From Cribrihabitans_A pelagius (GTDB lineage Bacteria > Pseudomonadota > Alphaproteobacteria > Rhodobacterales > Rhodobacteraceae), in the NCBI RefSeq assembly GCF_048820915.1, contig NZ_JBMERR010000011.1, forward strand, positions 62,001 through 126,000: DNA of 64,000 nt, written 5' to 3'. The position numbers and the translations under genes were made by a program. Positions 15,877 to 25,407 of this stretch are shown here, piece after piece (position 1 is the stretch's first letter; each line of letters begins with the position of its first letter). The notes under the pieces are model-generated. The model saw only the letters and a list, made by a program, of their open reading frames with translations, searched no databases and was not told where the DNA came from.

Positions 15877-17394
15877 TCATCGCTTTCCGGCGACGATCCG
15901 GTCGAGGATCAGGGCGCAGAACAGGATCGCCAGCCCGGCCAGAATGCCCTGGCCCGCGGCGGCATACTGCAGCGCCTCCAGCACGTCCTCGCCCAGCCCC
16001 TTGGCGCCGATCAGCGAGGCCACAACCACCATCGCCAGCGACAAGAGGATGGTCTGGTTGACGCCGGCCATGATCGTCTTGCGCGCCAGCGGCAGGTCGA
16101 CCCGCCACAGCAGGTAGCGCGGCGTGGCACCGAAGGCGAGCGCGGCCTCGCGCACGGTTTCCGGCACCTGCTGCAGGCCCAGCACGGTGAAGCGGATCAC
16201 CGGCGGGCTGCCGAAGATCATCGTCGCCACCACCCCCGCAGGCTTGCCCGAGCCGATAAAGGCCACCACCGGGATCAGGTAGACGAAGGAGGGCATCGAC
16301 TGCATGAAATCCAGCACCGGACGCACCACTGCAAACACCTTGGGCCTGCGCGCGCAGTAGATGCCGAGCGGAATGCCAAGGGTGATCGAGATCAGCGCCG
16401 CCGCGCCCAGCAGCGCGATGGTGGTCATCGCCTTCTCCCAGAAATCCAAGATCCCCAGATAGGCCAGCGCCGCAGCGGTGAAGATCGCCACCCGCGCGCC
16501 CGCGGACAGATAAGCCAGCATCACGATCACCAGCGCCACAACCGGCCAGGGGGTATCGACCAGCACCACCTCGATCCAGTCGAGCAATGTGCGCATCCCC
16601 GCGGTCAGCCCGTCGAAGAAACCGCGGCCGGAGGTCTTGGTCCAGTCGAATGCGGCCTGCACCCCGTCGCCCGCGTTCAGCCGCCAGTCACGGTTGGTGG
16701 GGAAGGCGTTCAGCAGCGCGAACGCATCCGGCATCGCGAATTTCAGCGCCGAGAGCCCGACAACCGCCGCCGCCAAAATGGCGGAGACGACCAGCCGCGG
16801 CACCGACCAGCCGCTGGCCACGCTGCGGTCCGAGCGCCAGCGGGCAAACTGCCCCTCCAGCGTCCAGTTCGCGAGCGAGGCGGCCAGGAACTTCACCGCC
16901 AGCAGCAGTGCTGCGCCCACGATCAGGTAGGTGACCCCGCTGGCATTCGCCGCCTCGGCTGCTTGCTGCGCGCCGGCCAGCGCGCCTTCCAGCGACTCCG
17001 CGGCCCGTTTCAGCGAGTCCAGCGAAGACGCGCCCGAGGCCTCCGCCGCCGCGATCTGCTGATGCCGCAGCTCCAGCGTCTGGGCGATCTGCTCGGCCCG
17101 GATGCGGAAATCCCGGCCCAGATCGCCGAATAGACCCAGGGCGATCTGGATAAACGCAAGGGTTTCCAGCAGCAGAAAGCTCAGGAACCAGGACCACAGC
17201 CCCCGCGCCCCGAACCAGACCGGCCCCAGCAAACCGGCTGCCCGGTTCACGGTGAACCGGTAGCCCGGCGCCTGCATCATGTGGCTGAAGACCCGCTGGT
17301 AATAGGCCTGCGAGCGGCCGGTGAATTCCGCCACCAGCGCGTTCAGGCGCCCGGCGGTCTCCGGTTTGATCTGTGACCGGTCGAAGTGTTTCAT
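15877..17394 (-). CDS. Betaine/proline-type ABC transporter permease (ProW-like, enlarged)
   Basis: A 505-residue membrane protein, longer than usual ProW (about 280-350). The C-terminal 200 residues carry the permease fold and the EAA loop (VPETVREAALAFGATPRYLLWRVDLPLA). The N-terminal half has extra membrane segments separated by an alanine/glutamine-rich, coiled-coil-like stretch (about residues 90-145). It lies 10 bp after the ATPase gene. It should take up glycine betaine, proline betaine or a related quaternary amine, in keeping with the demethylation genes nearby. Confidence 0.88.
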   Translation of the reverse strand: MKHFDRSQIKPETAGRLNALVAEFTGRSQAYYQRVFSHMMQAPGYRFTVNRAAGLLGPVWFGARGLWSWFLSFLLLETLAFIQIALGLFGDLGRDFRIRAEQIAQTLELRHQQIAAAEASGASSLDSLKRAAESLEGALAGAQQAAEAANASGVTYLIVGAALLLAVKFLAASLANWTLEGQFARWRSDRSVASGWSVPRLVVSAILAAAVVGLSALKFAMPDAFALLNAFPTNRDWRLNAGDGVQAAFDWTKTSGRGFFDGLTAGMRTLLDWIEVVLVDTPWPVVALVIVMLAYLSAGARVAIFTAAALAYLGILDFWEKAMTTIALLGAAALISITLGIPLGIYCARRPKVFAVVRPVLDFMQSMPSFVYLIPVVAFIGSGKPAGVVATMIFGSPPVIRFTVLGLQQVPETVREAALAFGATPRYLLWRVDLPLARKTIMAGVNQTILLSLAMVVVASLIGAKGLGEDVLEALQYAAAGQGILAGLAILFCALILDRIVAGKR

Positions 17395-17404
17395 CGCCGC
17401 CTCC

Positions 17405-18454
17405 TTACCCCTGGCTGTCCTGGATGGCGCGGATCAGACCCGCGCGGTTGATCACCCCGACGGTCGATCCCGCATCCGCGACCTTGACGATGCCGTGGCC
17501 GTCGGCGGCGAGGTCCATCAGGCCGCTCAGGTCCATGTCGGGCCGTGCCACCTTGGCATCCGCCGGCAGGGCGCCGTGGGTGGCCTCGAACTCCGCCACC
17601 GGCTTCATCACCGAATGGGCAAAGATCATGTTGAGCTTGGAGATGCCCGCCACAAAATCCGCCACATAGCCGTCCGCCGGGTTCAGGATGATCTCCTCCG
17701 GCGTGCCGGTCTGCACGATGCGGCCGTCTTTCATGATCGCAATGCGGTGGCCGATGCGGATCGCCTCGTCCAGATCATGGGTGATGAACATCGTGGTCTT
17801 GCCGAGCTTGCGGCTGAGCTCCATGAACTGGTCCTGCAACTGCTTGCGGATCAAGGGGTCCAGCGCCGAGAACGGCTCATCCATCAGCAGGATCTCCGGG
17901 TTCGAAGCTATGGCACGCGCCAGCCCGACCCGCTGCTGCATGCCGCCGGACAGCTCATGGGCATATTTGTCCTCCCAGCCGCTCAGCTCGACCAGTTCCA
18001 GCACCCGGTCGGCTTCCTCCCAGCGGCGCGCCTTGCCGGTGCCGCGGATCTCCAGCGGCATCGCCACATTGTCGCGCACCGTGCGGTGCGGCATCAGGCC
18101 GAAGTTCTGAAACACCATGGCAACCCGGCGGTTGCGCAGGTCGCGCAGGCCCTCGGCGTTCAGCCCCATCACGTCGCCGCCGTTGATGTAGATATGCCCG
18201 TCCGTCGGCTCCAGCAGCCGGTTCACGTGCCGCACCAGCGTCGATTTGCCGGAACCCGAGAGCCCCATCACGCAGAACAGCTCGCCGCGTTCGATCTGGA
18301 AACTGGCATCCGCCACGCCGACCACGCAGTTGAACCGCTCCAGCACCTGCGGCTTGCTCAGCCCTTCCGCGTGAATGGCCCGCAGCGCTTCATCCGCGCG
18401 TGCCCCGAAGATCTTCCAGACGCCGCGTGCGTCAATTGCGATGTCACCCGCCAT
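17405..18454 (-). CDS. Betaine/proline-type ABC transporter ATPase (ProV-like, CBS tail)
   Basis: A 349-residue ATPase. Walker A is GLSGSGKST, the signature is LSGGMQQRVGLARA, Walker B is ILLMDEPFSALDP, and the switch His follows in FITHDLDEA. The C-terminal 70 residues resemble a degenerate CBS region (MDLSGLMDLAADGHGIVKVA), which in ProV/OpuAA senses ionic strength. This one seems short and may be non-regulatory. A hairpin separates it from the binding-protein gene. Confidence 0.92.
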   Translation of the reverse strand: MAGDIAIDARGVWKIFGARADEALRAIHAEGLSKPQVLERFNCVVGVADASFQIERGELFCVMGLSGSGKSTLVRHVNRLLEPTDGHIYINGGDVMGLNAEGLRDLRNRRVAMVFQNFGLMPHRTVRDNVAMPLEIRGTGKARRWEEADRVLELVELSGWEDKYAHELSGGMQQRVGLARAIASNPEILLMDEPFSALDPLIRKQLQDQFMELSRKLGKTTMFITHDLDEAIRIGHRIAIMKDGRIVQTGTPEEIILNPADGYVADFVAGISKLNMIFAHSVMKPVAEFEATHGALPADAKVARPDMDLSGLMDLAADGHGIVKVADAGSTVGVINRAGLIRAIQDSQG

Positions 18455-18482
18455 GGCCTCCCCCTGTCTTCTGAAGTCTGGT

Positions 18483-18512
18483 GCCCTGCTGCCGCCAATC
18501 CGGCAGCAGGGC
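18483..18512 (-). promoter_or_regulatory. Intercistronic hairpin after the binding-protein gene
   Basis: Perfect 12-bp arms at 18483-18494 and 18501-18512 with a six-base loop, between the binding-protein stop and the ATPase start. Such hairpins often stabilise the upstream mRNA so that binding protein is made in excess. Confidence 0.6.
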
Positions 18513-18524
18513 CAAAGGATGGGA

Positions 18525-19487
18525 TCAGTTCAGGCCCAGCCAGCCGTCAACAATCGCACCGTTCGCCGCCAGCCAATCAGACACGGCGGCGTCAATTTCC
18601 TGGCCCTCGATCACCACCTGATAGGTGAGCTTGGACAGCTCGCCCGCATCCATGTCGATCTTGCTGAGGAAGGCCGCCGCCGCCGGGTTCCGCTGTTCCA
18701 GCGACTTGGAATAGGCCACGGTCACCGTCTTTACCGGATCGCCGGAGGTGATCGCGGATTTGTTGAACCAGTCCGAATCCTGGTCCGGCTGCAGCATGGT
18801 GTAGGCAGCCGGGTCGTGCTCCGGCTCCTCGATCATGGTCACATCGTAGAGCGCATGCACGTAGTGCGGCTCATAGCAGTAGAAGACCACGCCCTGCTCC
18901 TGCGCGATGGCGTCCTTGAGGCGGGCGTAGAACACCGTCTCATCCTCGGTCGAGGGTGCCAGGAAGGTCTCGATCCCGTAGTCGCGCACCTTGACCTTGT
19001 GCACGTTGGTCGAGGCCCAGCCGGTGGCGCCGACCCAGATTTCGCCCATGCCGTCGCCATTGGTGTCATAGAGTTCCTGCGCGGCCGGGGTGGCGAGATC
19101 GAAGATTGACGAAATGCCGTGCTTTTCGGTCATGTAGGTCGGAGTGCAGAACCCGGTGCGGCCCTCATAGCTGCCCGAGGACAGGCCCACGGTGCCTTTC
19201 TGGTCCACGTATTCCTCGGTGAAGGACAGGTGGTTGGGCAGCCAGACGTCCGGGTGCACGTCGATGTCGCCGCGGCCGCCGTCCATCGCGGCAAAGATCA
19301 CCGCGTTGGCGCCGGGGGCATAGCCCGCCTCACCGCCGAGGCGGGTCTCGATCACCTGGCCGATCACCCGGCTCATCACCTTGGCGCCGGGCCAGCTCGG
19401 CTCGCCCACCATGATCTTTTCCTGCGCCAGTGCCCCGGTGCCGGCGCCGAGGGCTGCAATTGCGGTAAGGGTTTTCAGCGGTTTCAT
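18525..19487 (-). CDS. Glycine betaine/proline betaine-type ABC substrate-binding protein
   Basis: A 320-residue periplasmic protein of the ProX/OpuAC fold with signal peptide MKPLKTLTAIAALGAGTGALA. Conserved aromatic-containing segments that could form a quaternary-ammonium box are PSWPGAKVMSRVIG, DVWLPNHLSFTEEYVDQKG and CYEPHYVHALYD. It is followed by its ATPase and permease and preceded by the DUF1989-GcvT gene, 35 bp away. All four genes read from the LacI-controlled promoter at about 21.9 kb. Confidence 0.9.
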   Translation of the reverse strand: MKPLKTLTAIAALGAGTGALAQEKIMVGEPSWPGAKVMSRVIGQVIETRLGGEAGYAPGANAVIFAAMDGGRGDIDVHPDVWLPNHLSFTEEYVDQKGTVGLSSGSYEGRTGFCTPTYMTEKHGISSIFDLATPAAQELYDTNGDGMGEIWVGATGWASTNVHKVKVRDYGIETFLAPSTEDETVFYARLKDAIAQEQGVVFYCYEPHYVHALYDVTMIEEPEHDPAAYTMLQPDQDSDWFNKSAITSGDPVKTVTVAYSKSLEQRNPAAAAFLSKIDMDAGELSKLTYQVVIEGQEIDAAVSDWLAANGAIVDGWLGLN

Positions 19488-19522
19488 GTTTTCTCTCTCC
19501 TGTTGGGGATGGATATGCGCCC

Positions 19523-21850
19523 TCAGGCGCGGGCCCGCTTGCGCTGCGGGTCTATGAAGGGAATGTCCGTCACGGCAGCGCCGAGGCGCTTCATCCGCCC
19601 GTCGAGCTGGCCGATCTCCAGCCGGGCGCCGTTTTCCGCGTGTTCGATGCCCAGGCGGGCAATCGCCACGGCGTGCTCCAGCCAGGGCGAGCGCGTGGCC
19701 GAGGTCACCGTGCCCACCTGCCGCTCGCCGTCGTAGACGGGGCTGCCGTGATGCGGCACGTCGTTGCAGCCCAGCAAGAGCCCCTTCAGCATCCGGCGCG
19801 GCGCGCGCGCGTTGCGTTCCAGCGCGGCCTTCCCGGTGAAGGAAGGCTTGGTCAGGTCGACGGCAAAGCCCAGCCCCGCCTCGAAGGCATCGACGCCCGG
19901 CGCGAACTCGGCGTTGGCGGCGGCCAGCCCGGCCTCGATCCGGATGGTTTCCAGCGCGGCGGAACCCATCGGGGTGATGCCGAATTCGGCGCCCGCCTCC
20001 ATCACCGCATCCCAGATGGTGAGCGCATCGGCCTGGGAGCAGAAGATTTCGTAGCCCAGCTCGCCGGTGTAGCCGGAGCGGGACAGCATGAAGGGCGCGC
20101 CCTCGCGGTCATGCAGCCGGGCCACGGTGACGCCGAACCACTTCAGCTGATCCAGCGCGGGCACATGCGGCTGGGTGAAGGCGATTTTGCGCAAGAGATC
20201 CCGCGATTTCGGCCCCTGGATCGCCAGATTGGGCATCGCGCCGCGCATGTCATGGATGCGCACCTGCAGCCCCGTCTCCTGTGCCAGTGCCTCCAGCACC
20301 CGGCCGCTTTCCTCGGACCCGCAGCACCAGCGGAACAGATCGGGCGCCAGCCGGAACAGGGTGCCGTCGTCGATCACCGTGCCGGCCTCGTCGCACATCA
20401 AAGTGTAAGAACCGCGCCAGACCGCCAGCTTGGCCACGTTGCGGGTGGTGGCTTGCTGCAGCAGTTTCTCCGCATCCGGGCCTGCGATATCGTATTTGCG
20501 CAGGCTGCTCATGTCCTGCACCGTCACCGCATTGCGGCAGGCCCAGTATTCGCCGGTGGTCCCGTGCGACGGGAAGCTCACCGGCGCCCAGAGATCGCGC
20601 GCCGGCGCAAAATGCTCGGTCAGCGGTTCGAGCCGCGGGTGGAAGGCGGAGTTCTGGCTGATCGACATCGGGGCGTCTTCCTTTTCGCGGTAGGCCACAG
20701 CGCGGCGCAGCGGGGTCTCGGGGCGGTAGATGCGCACGTGCACATCGGTGGGATTCCAGCCGTTGATCGGGTCGATGTCGTCCGGACAGGCGGTGGAGAC
20801 GCAGACCAGATCCTCCAGCGCCCGCATCGCGACGTAATCGCCGGGGCGGGAGTGGGATTCCTCGGTCAGGATCTGGTGCGAATGCGGATCCACCCAGGTG
20901 TTCCAGAAGAAGTTGACCGCAGGCCAGGCCGCGCGCGGGGCGACGCCAAAGGGCGCCAGCGCGCGGGAGATGTTGTCGGAGCAGTTCACATGGTCCGGGA
21001 AGCCGCGCTCCTCATAGCCGCGGGCGGTGCAGGCGAGGCCGAAGGTGTCGTGCCGCCCGCAGGTATCCTGCACCACGTTCAGAAGCGGGCGCATATCGCG
21101 GTCGAAGAACTTGTCCAAGAGCCCCGGCCCCGGGTAGGCGCGGCGCACCATCGACCGGGTCGCGGTGCCGTCGATCATCAGCTCCGCGCCGCGCTGGAGC
21201 GCGCCGGCGTTGAAGGCAGTGAAATCAGAGCATTGCTGCCCCTCCACGTCGATGATCTGGACGATCTCGCCCCGCTTCACCTCGTAGGCCATGGCAGTGG
21301 CGCGGCTGACGGTGAACTCCTCGCGGGTGTCGCCGAGGAGCGGCGGCAGCGGCGGCGGCGCGCCCGCTGCGGGCTGCCAGGTGACGGAGGCATTGCCGGG
21401 CACGCCGCCAAAGGCGAGCTGCTGCCGCCCGGCCGGGCAGCCGATCCAGGCGGTGACGGCCCCTGAGGCCTTCAGCACCAGCGGTCCGGCGGGCATCGCG
21501 GGGGCGGCGGCCGGGATGCCGGCGGCGGCATCGCCGCCGTGTGCGCCGATCCAGCCGAGCAGCGGCGCCGCGTCCAGATCCTCCAGCGCCAGCGGCGCGC
21601 CGGCATCCAGCCCAAGGGCTGCCAGCGCCGGCCGCCCCGCCGCATCAAAAGCGGCAATCTGCACGCCTCCCGGCCCCGGCGGCCCGTCCAGTGACAGCAG
21701 GTCCCCCGCCCGCAGCTCCTGCTTCAAGAGCGCGCGCGGCGCCAGCACCCGCGTCACCCCGCTTTGTGTCTTGGCAAAGCCGGGAAAGGCCCTGGCGGCG
21801 GTGGTATGCCCGATGTTGCCGAAGGCGTGCAGCACTGCGTAGCCGGTCAT
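19523..21850 (-). CDS. DUF1989-GcvT fusion protein (aminomethyltransferase-like)
   Basis: A 775-residue protein. Residues about 190-400 match DUF1989 (urea-carboxylase-associated-like; EGQQCSDFTAFN, GLACTARGYEERG, VNFFWNTWVD). From about 420 it is a GcvT-type folate enzyme (YWACRNAVTVQDMSSLRKYD, RSGYTGELGYEIF, IRIEAGLAAANAEF) that moves a one-carbon unit from an amine to tetrahydrofolate. The N-terminal 170 residues are low-complexity Ala/Pro/Gly-rich. ATG 21850 is chosen because the frame to 21916 would run through the LacI operators. It is first in an operon with betaine-type transport genes, so it probably demethylates the imported amine. Confidence 0.82.
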   Translation of the reverse strand: MTGYAVLHAFGNIGHTTAARAFPGFAKTQSGVTRVLAPRALLKQELRAGDLLSLDGPPGPGGVQIAAFDAAGRPALAALGLDAGAPLALEDLDAAPLLGWIGAHGGDAAAGIPAAAPAMPAGPLVLKASGAVTAWIGCPAGRQQLAFGGVPGNASVTWQPAAGAPPPLPPLLGDTREEFTVSRATAMAYEVKRGEIVQIIDVEGQQCSDFTAFNAGALQRGAELMIDGTATRSMVRRAYPGPGLLDKFFDRDMRPLLNVVQDTCGRHDTFGLACTARGYEERGFPDHVNCSDNISRALAPFGVAPRAAWPAVNFFWNTWVDPHSHQILTEESHSRPGDYVAMRALEDLVCVSTACPDDIDPINGWNPTDVHVRIYRPETPLRRAVAYREKEDAPMSISQNSAFHPRLEPLTEHFAPARDLWAPVSFPSHGTTGEYWACRNAVTVQDMSSLRKYDIAGPDAEKLLQQATTRNVAKLAVWRGSYTLMCDEAGTVIDDGTLFRLAPDLFRWCCGSEESGRVLEALAQETGLQVRIHDMRGAMPNLAIQGPKSRDLLRKIAFTQPHVPALDQLKWFGVTVARLHDREGAPFMLSRSGYTGELGYEIFCSQADALTIWDAVMEAGAEFGITPMGSAALETIRIEAGLAAANAEFAPGVDAFEAGLGFAVDLTKPSFTGKAALERNARAPRRMLKGLLLGCNDVPHHGSPVYDGERQVGTVTSATRSPWLEHAVAIARLGIEHAENGARLEIGQLDGRMKRLGAAVTDIPFIDPQRKRARA

Positions 21851-21872
21851 TTCGATATCCGAATCTTGAGTG

Positions 21873-21909
21873 ATGTAACCGGTTACATGGTTGATGAAAC
21901 CGGTTACAT
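21873..21909. promoter_or_regulatory. Paired LacI-family operators
   Basis: ATGTAACCGGTTACAT (21873-21888) is a perfect 16-bp palindrome with the central CG of LacI-family sites. A second copy, ATGAAACCGGTTACAT (21894-21909), has one mismatch. The centres are 21 bp apart, two helical turns. They lie between the divergent gcvT-like and lacI genes. Confidence 0.8.
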
Positions 21910-21962
21910 ACGTCAAGATTTTCTTTTACAAAGGGTCCAGATGGAAAAACGGGCGGGCTGGC

Positions 21963-22973
21963 ATGAGCGGTAAGTTGACCAGAAAACGGGCAAATCTGCG
22001 GGATGTCGCCGCCGCGGCGGGCGTTTCCGTGGCGACCGTGTCGCGGGTAATGAACTCACCCGACGCGGTATCGGAGGCGACCCGCCAGCGGGTTCAGGCG
22101 GCAATGGACACCCTGCGCTTCATCCCCAGTGCCGCCGCCCGCGCGATCAGCACCGGCCGGACCCGCTTTGTCGGCGCGCTGGTGCCGACGCTGGACAATG
22201 CGATTTTCGCGCGCTTCCTGTCGAACCTCGAAGGCCAGCTCGCCAGGCGGCGCCTGTCGCTGGTGGTCTCCACCACGGAGGGCCTTCCCGGAGTGGAAGC
22301 GGAGAAAGCAGCGACCCTGGTCAATATCGGCGCGGAAGGTCTGATCGTGTCCGGGGTGGACCACGACCCGGCGCTTTACGCCCTGATCGAGCGCGGCCAG
22401 ATTCCGGCGGTCGCCACATCTTACTTCGCCCCGGATTTCGCTCTGCCCACCATCGGCTACGACAATGCCGCCGCGGCCCTGACCGCGCTGTCCCATCTGA
22501 CCGGGCTTGGCCATCGCCGGATCTCGGTTGTGCATGGGCCGACTCGGACCAACGACCGGACCGGCGCACGGGTGGAGGCGCTGCGCCGCCAGGCCGGCGG
22601 TGCCGAGCTGGACTTCCACGCCGTGCCGCTCTCGATCGAGGGCGGCTGCCAGGGTGTGCAGAGGGTGCTTCAATCGCACCGGGAGACCAGCGCCATCCTC
22701 TGCCTGTCGGACGTTCAGGCGACGGGCGCGCTTTATGAGCTGCAGCGGCGCGGCATCCCCGTGCCCGCCCGGTTGTCCGTGATGGGGATCGACGACCTGC
22801 CCGGCTCAGCCCATACCTCGCCGGGGCTCACCACCGTCCACCTGCCTGTGTGCCGGATGGGTATCGCCGCGGCGGATGCGCTGTCCTCCTGGCTCGAAAC
22901 CGAAACCGCACCCGAGCCGGTCCTGCTGGAGTCCCGTCTGGTGTTGCGGAGTTCGACCGGCCGGCCTGCCTGA
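21963..22973 (+). CDS. LacI-family transcriptional regulator
   Basis: A 336-residue repressor. The helix-turn-helix is LRDVAAAAGVSVATVSRVMN with hinge helix AARAISTGRT, then a periplasmic-binding-like domain (FVGALVPTLDNAIFARFL, VSVMGIDDLP-type C-lobe, TTVHLPVCRMG). ATG 21963 matches the family; an upstream TTG/ATG at 21891-21894 is in frame but overlaps an operator. It should repress the divergent gcvT-betaine transport operon and itself through the two palindromes at 21873-21909. The effector is likely the imported amine or a product. Confidence 0.9.
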   Translation: MSGKLTRKRANLRDVAAAAGVSVATVSRVMNSPDAVSEATRQRVQAAMDTLRFIPSAAARAISTGRTRFVGALVPTLDNAIFARFLSNLEGQLARRRLSLVVSTTEGLPGVEAEKAATLVNIGAEGLIVSGVDHDPALYALIERGQIPAVATSYFAPDFALPTIGYDNAAAALTALSHLTGLGHRRISVVHGPTRTNDRTGARVEALRRQAGGAELDFHAVPLSIEGGCQGVQRVLQSHRETSAILCLSDVQATGALYELQRRGIPVPARLSVMGIDDLPGSAHTSPGLTTVHLPVCRMGIAAADALSSWLETETAPEPVLLESRLVLRSSTGRPA

Positions 22974-24015
22974 GCCTCGGGCTCCGGGGCCCGCAAGCAG
23001 CAAGGGCAGAGGGCAGGCCTTTCATCACACCTGCCCGCCCGCCCGCAACACGCGCCGAGACCGTCAGCCAGGGACGTTTCGCAGGCTTCCATTATCCTTC
23101 CGGCCCGCGCCATCGGCGCCCGGCCTTCCAGCAGGCCGACCGCTGCGCGGCAGCGGACCGGACAACGCGCCCCGGCGCTGCTGCCGCGCACGCCAAAATC
23201 TGCCACCGGGAGGAAGGGCGCCGGTATGCGGATCGTGATCACTTCGATGTCATCCGGACTGACGATCTGCCGGCCGAGTTCGCTTGCGCCGTAGATGGGG
23301 CGCCGCGGACAGCGGCAGCCGGGCGGGAGCTTGCGACCGGCAGGGTACCGGTTGACGGCCTGGCCCGGCTCCATCGTCTTCGTCATTTGCCGGAACCCGG
23401 TGGAGTCCGGTGTTCCGAAGACCTTGATGCGGCCGAACTTGGAGCCCCACAAGTTGCAGTTGCCGGCGGCCATTCGCGTGTGATGCGCTTTGGTGTCATG
23501 GCCGATCCGGGCCAGCAAGGCGGAGGAGGCATAGACGGCAGGCGCTGCCCATACCGCGAACCGTTCGCAGAAGTTCAGAACGTTGGGCTTTGCCAGGGCG
23601 GTCAAAGCGAGAGGCCGGTTGCCTTGCCCGGGACCTCGGAAAGTTGCGGTGGCTTGCAGGGCCTTGCCTCCGTCATGACGGAGGCCCACAGCCGCATGGT
23701 ACCGCGTTGGCGGGTGCCTTCGATGTGGAAGGGGTCCATCCCGGCAGACGATGCCGTGCGTTTCGGCCGGGGCAGGCGCTCCATCCTCCGGAAGCTGCTC
23801 GTGCCGGATGGTCACGCAGCACAGGGCCGCGCCGCGCCCGGCCTTCCCGGTGAAATTCCTGATGCTGGTCCGAATGCGGGCCTGGGCGCCGGTCCGGGTG
23901 ACCGGCTTGTCATTTCCGGGATTGCGCGGCCTTTCGCCCCGGAACAGCCGGTCTGGCCCCCCTGGCGATGACAACCGCGTGGCCGCTCACGTGGTTTTTC
24001 CCGTGGCTTAAGCGC
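22974..24015 (-). pseudogene. About 1 kb without an intact gene; possible decayed minus-strand gene
   Basis: Frames are open here but mostly look like shadows. On the minus strand, around 23240-23480, a stretch reads like real protein (NLWGSKFGRIKVFGTPDST, then IYGASELGRQIVSPDDIEVI). Another protein-like piece (GMDPFHIEGTRQRGTMRLWA) lies in a different minus frame near 23.7 kb. That pattern suggests a frameshifted, decaying gene. I could not name the family. It could still be non-coding DNA. Confidence 0.3.
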
Positions 24016-25377
24016 TTAAACGCATTCCCGGTCAGCGATTTCCAGGGTCCGGCCGAGAATTTCGAGACCCGTCATCAGATCCTCTTCGCTGAGGTTGAGC
24101 GGCGGGGTCAGGCGGATGACATTCGAGAAGAAGGACAGGTACAGGCCTTCGTCCATCGCAAAGCTCATCATGGCGGTCATCGGTCCGGCATCCGGGCCCT
24201 TGGCCGCAAACGGCACCAGCGGCTCGCGGGTTTCGCGGTTCTTGACCAGCTCGATCCCGTTGAACATGCCCTTGCCGCGGATATCCCCGATCGAGGGGTG
24301 CTTTTCGGCGAGCCGGTGCAGCTCGGCCCGCATCTTTTCGCCCATCGCGGCGGCATGGGCGAGGGTGTCTTCCTCCTGCATGGCGCGGATCGCGGCGACG
24401 CCGGACGCGCAGGCGAGGGGGTGGCCCGCGTAGGTCAGCCCGCCCGGCAGCGGATAGTCGCGCAGCCAGTCATGCAGCTCGGTGCTCACCGACATGCAGC
24501 CGAGCGGCACATAGCCCGAATTGATGCCCTTGGCCGAGGTGATGATATCGGGCTGCACGCCCCAGTGATCGACGGCAAACCATTTGCCGGTGCGGCCAAA
24601 GCCCGCCATGACCTCATCCGCGATCAGGAGAATGCCGTATTTCTCGCAGGTTTCCCTGATTGATTGCAGGTAGCCGTCCGGCGGCACGATGATGCCGTTG
24701 GTGCCGACGATGGGTTCCAGAATGACCGCCGCCACGGTGTTGGGATCTTCATACATCAGGATTTCCTCCAGATGCGGCCCGCCCCGGGCTACCGGGCAGT
24801 TGGCGGGGTCCCTGTGGCCTGTCGGAAGCCGGTAGACATAGGGGTCGAGCATCCGCACCACGCCCGGCATGTCGCCGCGGGTCAGATGGTGGCGCGGATC
24901 GCCGGTCAGCGACAGCGTGCCGCCGGTGGCGCCGTGGTAGCTGCGGTAGCGGGCGATGATCTTCGAGCGCCCGGTGTAGTGGCGCGCCAGGCGGATCGCG
25001 GTTTCATTGGCCGCCGCGCCGCCGGTGGTGAACAGGGTCGAGGAGATGCTGGCGGGCGTGATCTCGTGCATTAGGGCGGCCAGTTCCGACCGCACGTCCG
25101 AGCCCATCGCCGGGCCGATGTAGCAGAGCTTGTCCGCCTGATCCTTGATCGCCTGCACGATCTTCGGGTGCTGGTGGCCGAGGTTGGCGTTGACCAGCTG
25201 CGACTGGAAATCGAGATAACGCTTGCCGTCGCTGTCCCAGAACCACGAGCCGCTGGCGCCGGTGATCACCCGCGGTTTGCCGCCCTGTTTCGACCAGCTT
25301 TGCAGGTAGTGGCTGGCGTGCATGTCCTGGACCCAGGCGGGATCGCGGGAGGGGCAGGTGTTGGAGCGGTCATCCAT
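24016..25377 (-). CDS. Class III aminotransferase
   Basis: A 453-residue PLP enzyme of fold type I. FTTGGAAANETAIRLARHYT, RYRSYHGATGGTLSLTG, LLIADEVMAGFGRTG (cofactor Asp) and TSAKGINSGYVPLG (Schiff-base Lys) are visible. Its N-terminus (QSWSKQGGKPRVI) resembles aminotransferases acting on taurine, beta-alanine or other omega-amines. I chose ATG 25377, preceded by AGGGA on its strand, over 25395. It lies just downstream of an HpbD-like epimerase and a demethylase, so it may handle the amine released from betaine breakdown. The substrate is not determinable here. Confidence 0.85.
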   Translation of the reverse strand: MDDRSNTCPSRDPAWVQDMHASHYLQSWSKQGGKPRVITGASGSWFWDSDGKRYLDFQSQLVNANLGHQHPKIVQAIKDQADKLCYIGPAMGSDVRSELAALMHEITPASISSTLFTTGGAAANETAIRLARHYTGRSKIIARYRSYHGATGGTLSLTGDPRHHLTRGDMPGVVRMLDPYVYRLPTGHRDPANCPVARGGPHLEEILMYEDPNTVAAVILEPIVGTNGIIVPPDGYLQSIRETCEKYGILLIADEVMAGFGRTGKWFAVDHWGVQPDIITSAKGINSGYVPLGCMSVSTELHDWLRDYPLPGGLTYAGHPLACASGVAAIRAMQEEDTLAHAAAMGEKMRAELHRLAEKHPSIGDIRGKGMFNGIELVKNRETREPLVPFAAKGPDAGPMTAMMSFAMDEGLYLSFFSNVIRLTPPLNLSEEDLMTGLEILGRTLEIADRECV

Positions 25378-25407
25378 GGGTCTGGTCCCTGTCATTGGAT
25401 CGGGGCG

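Noticed and set aside
22850..23971. A 373-codon plus-strand frame after the LacI gene
   Set aside because: It overlaps the lacI end in another frame, shows no family pattern, and the protein-like pieces here are on the minus strand.
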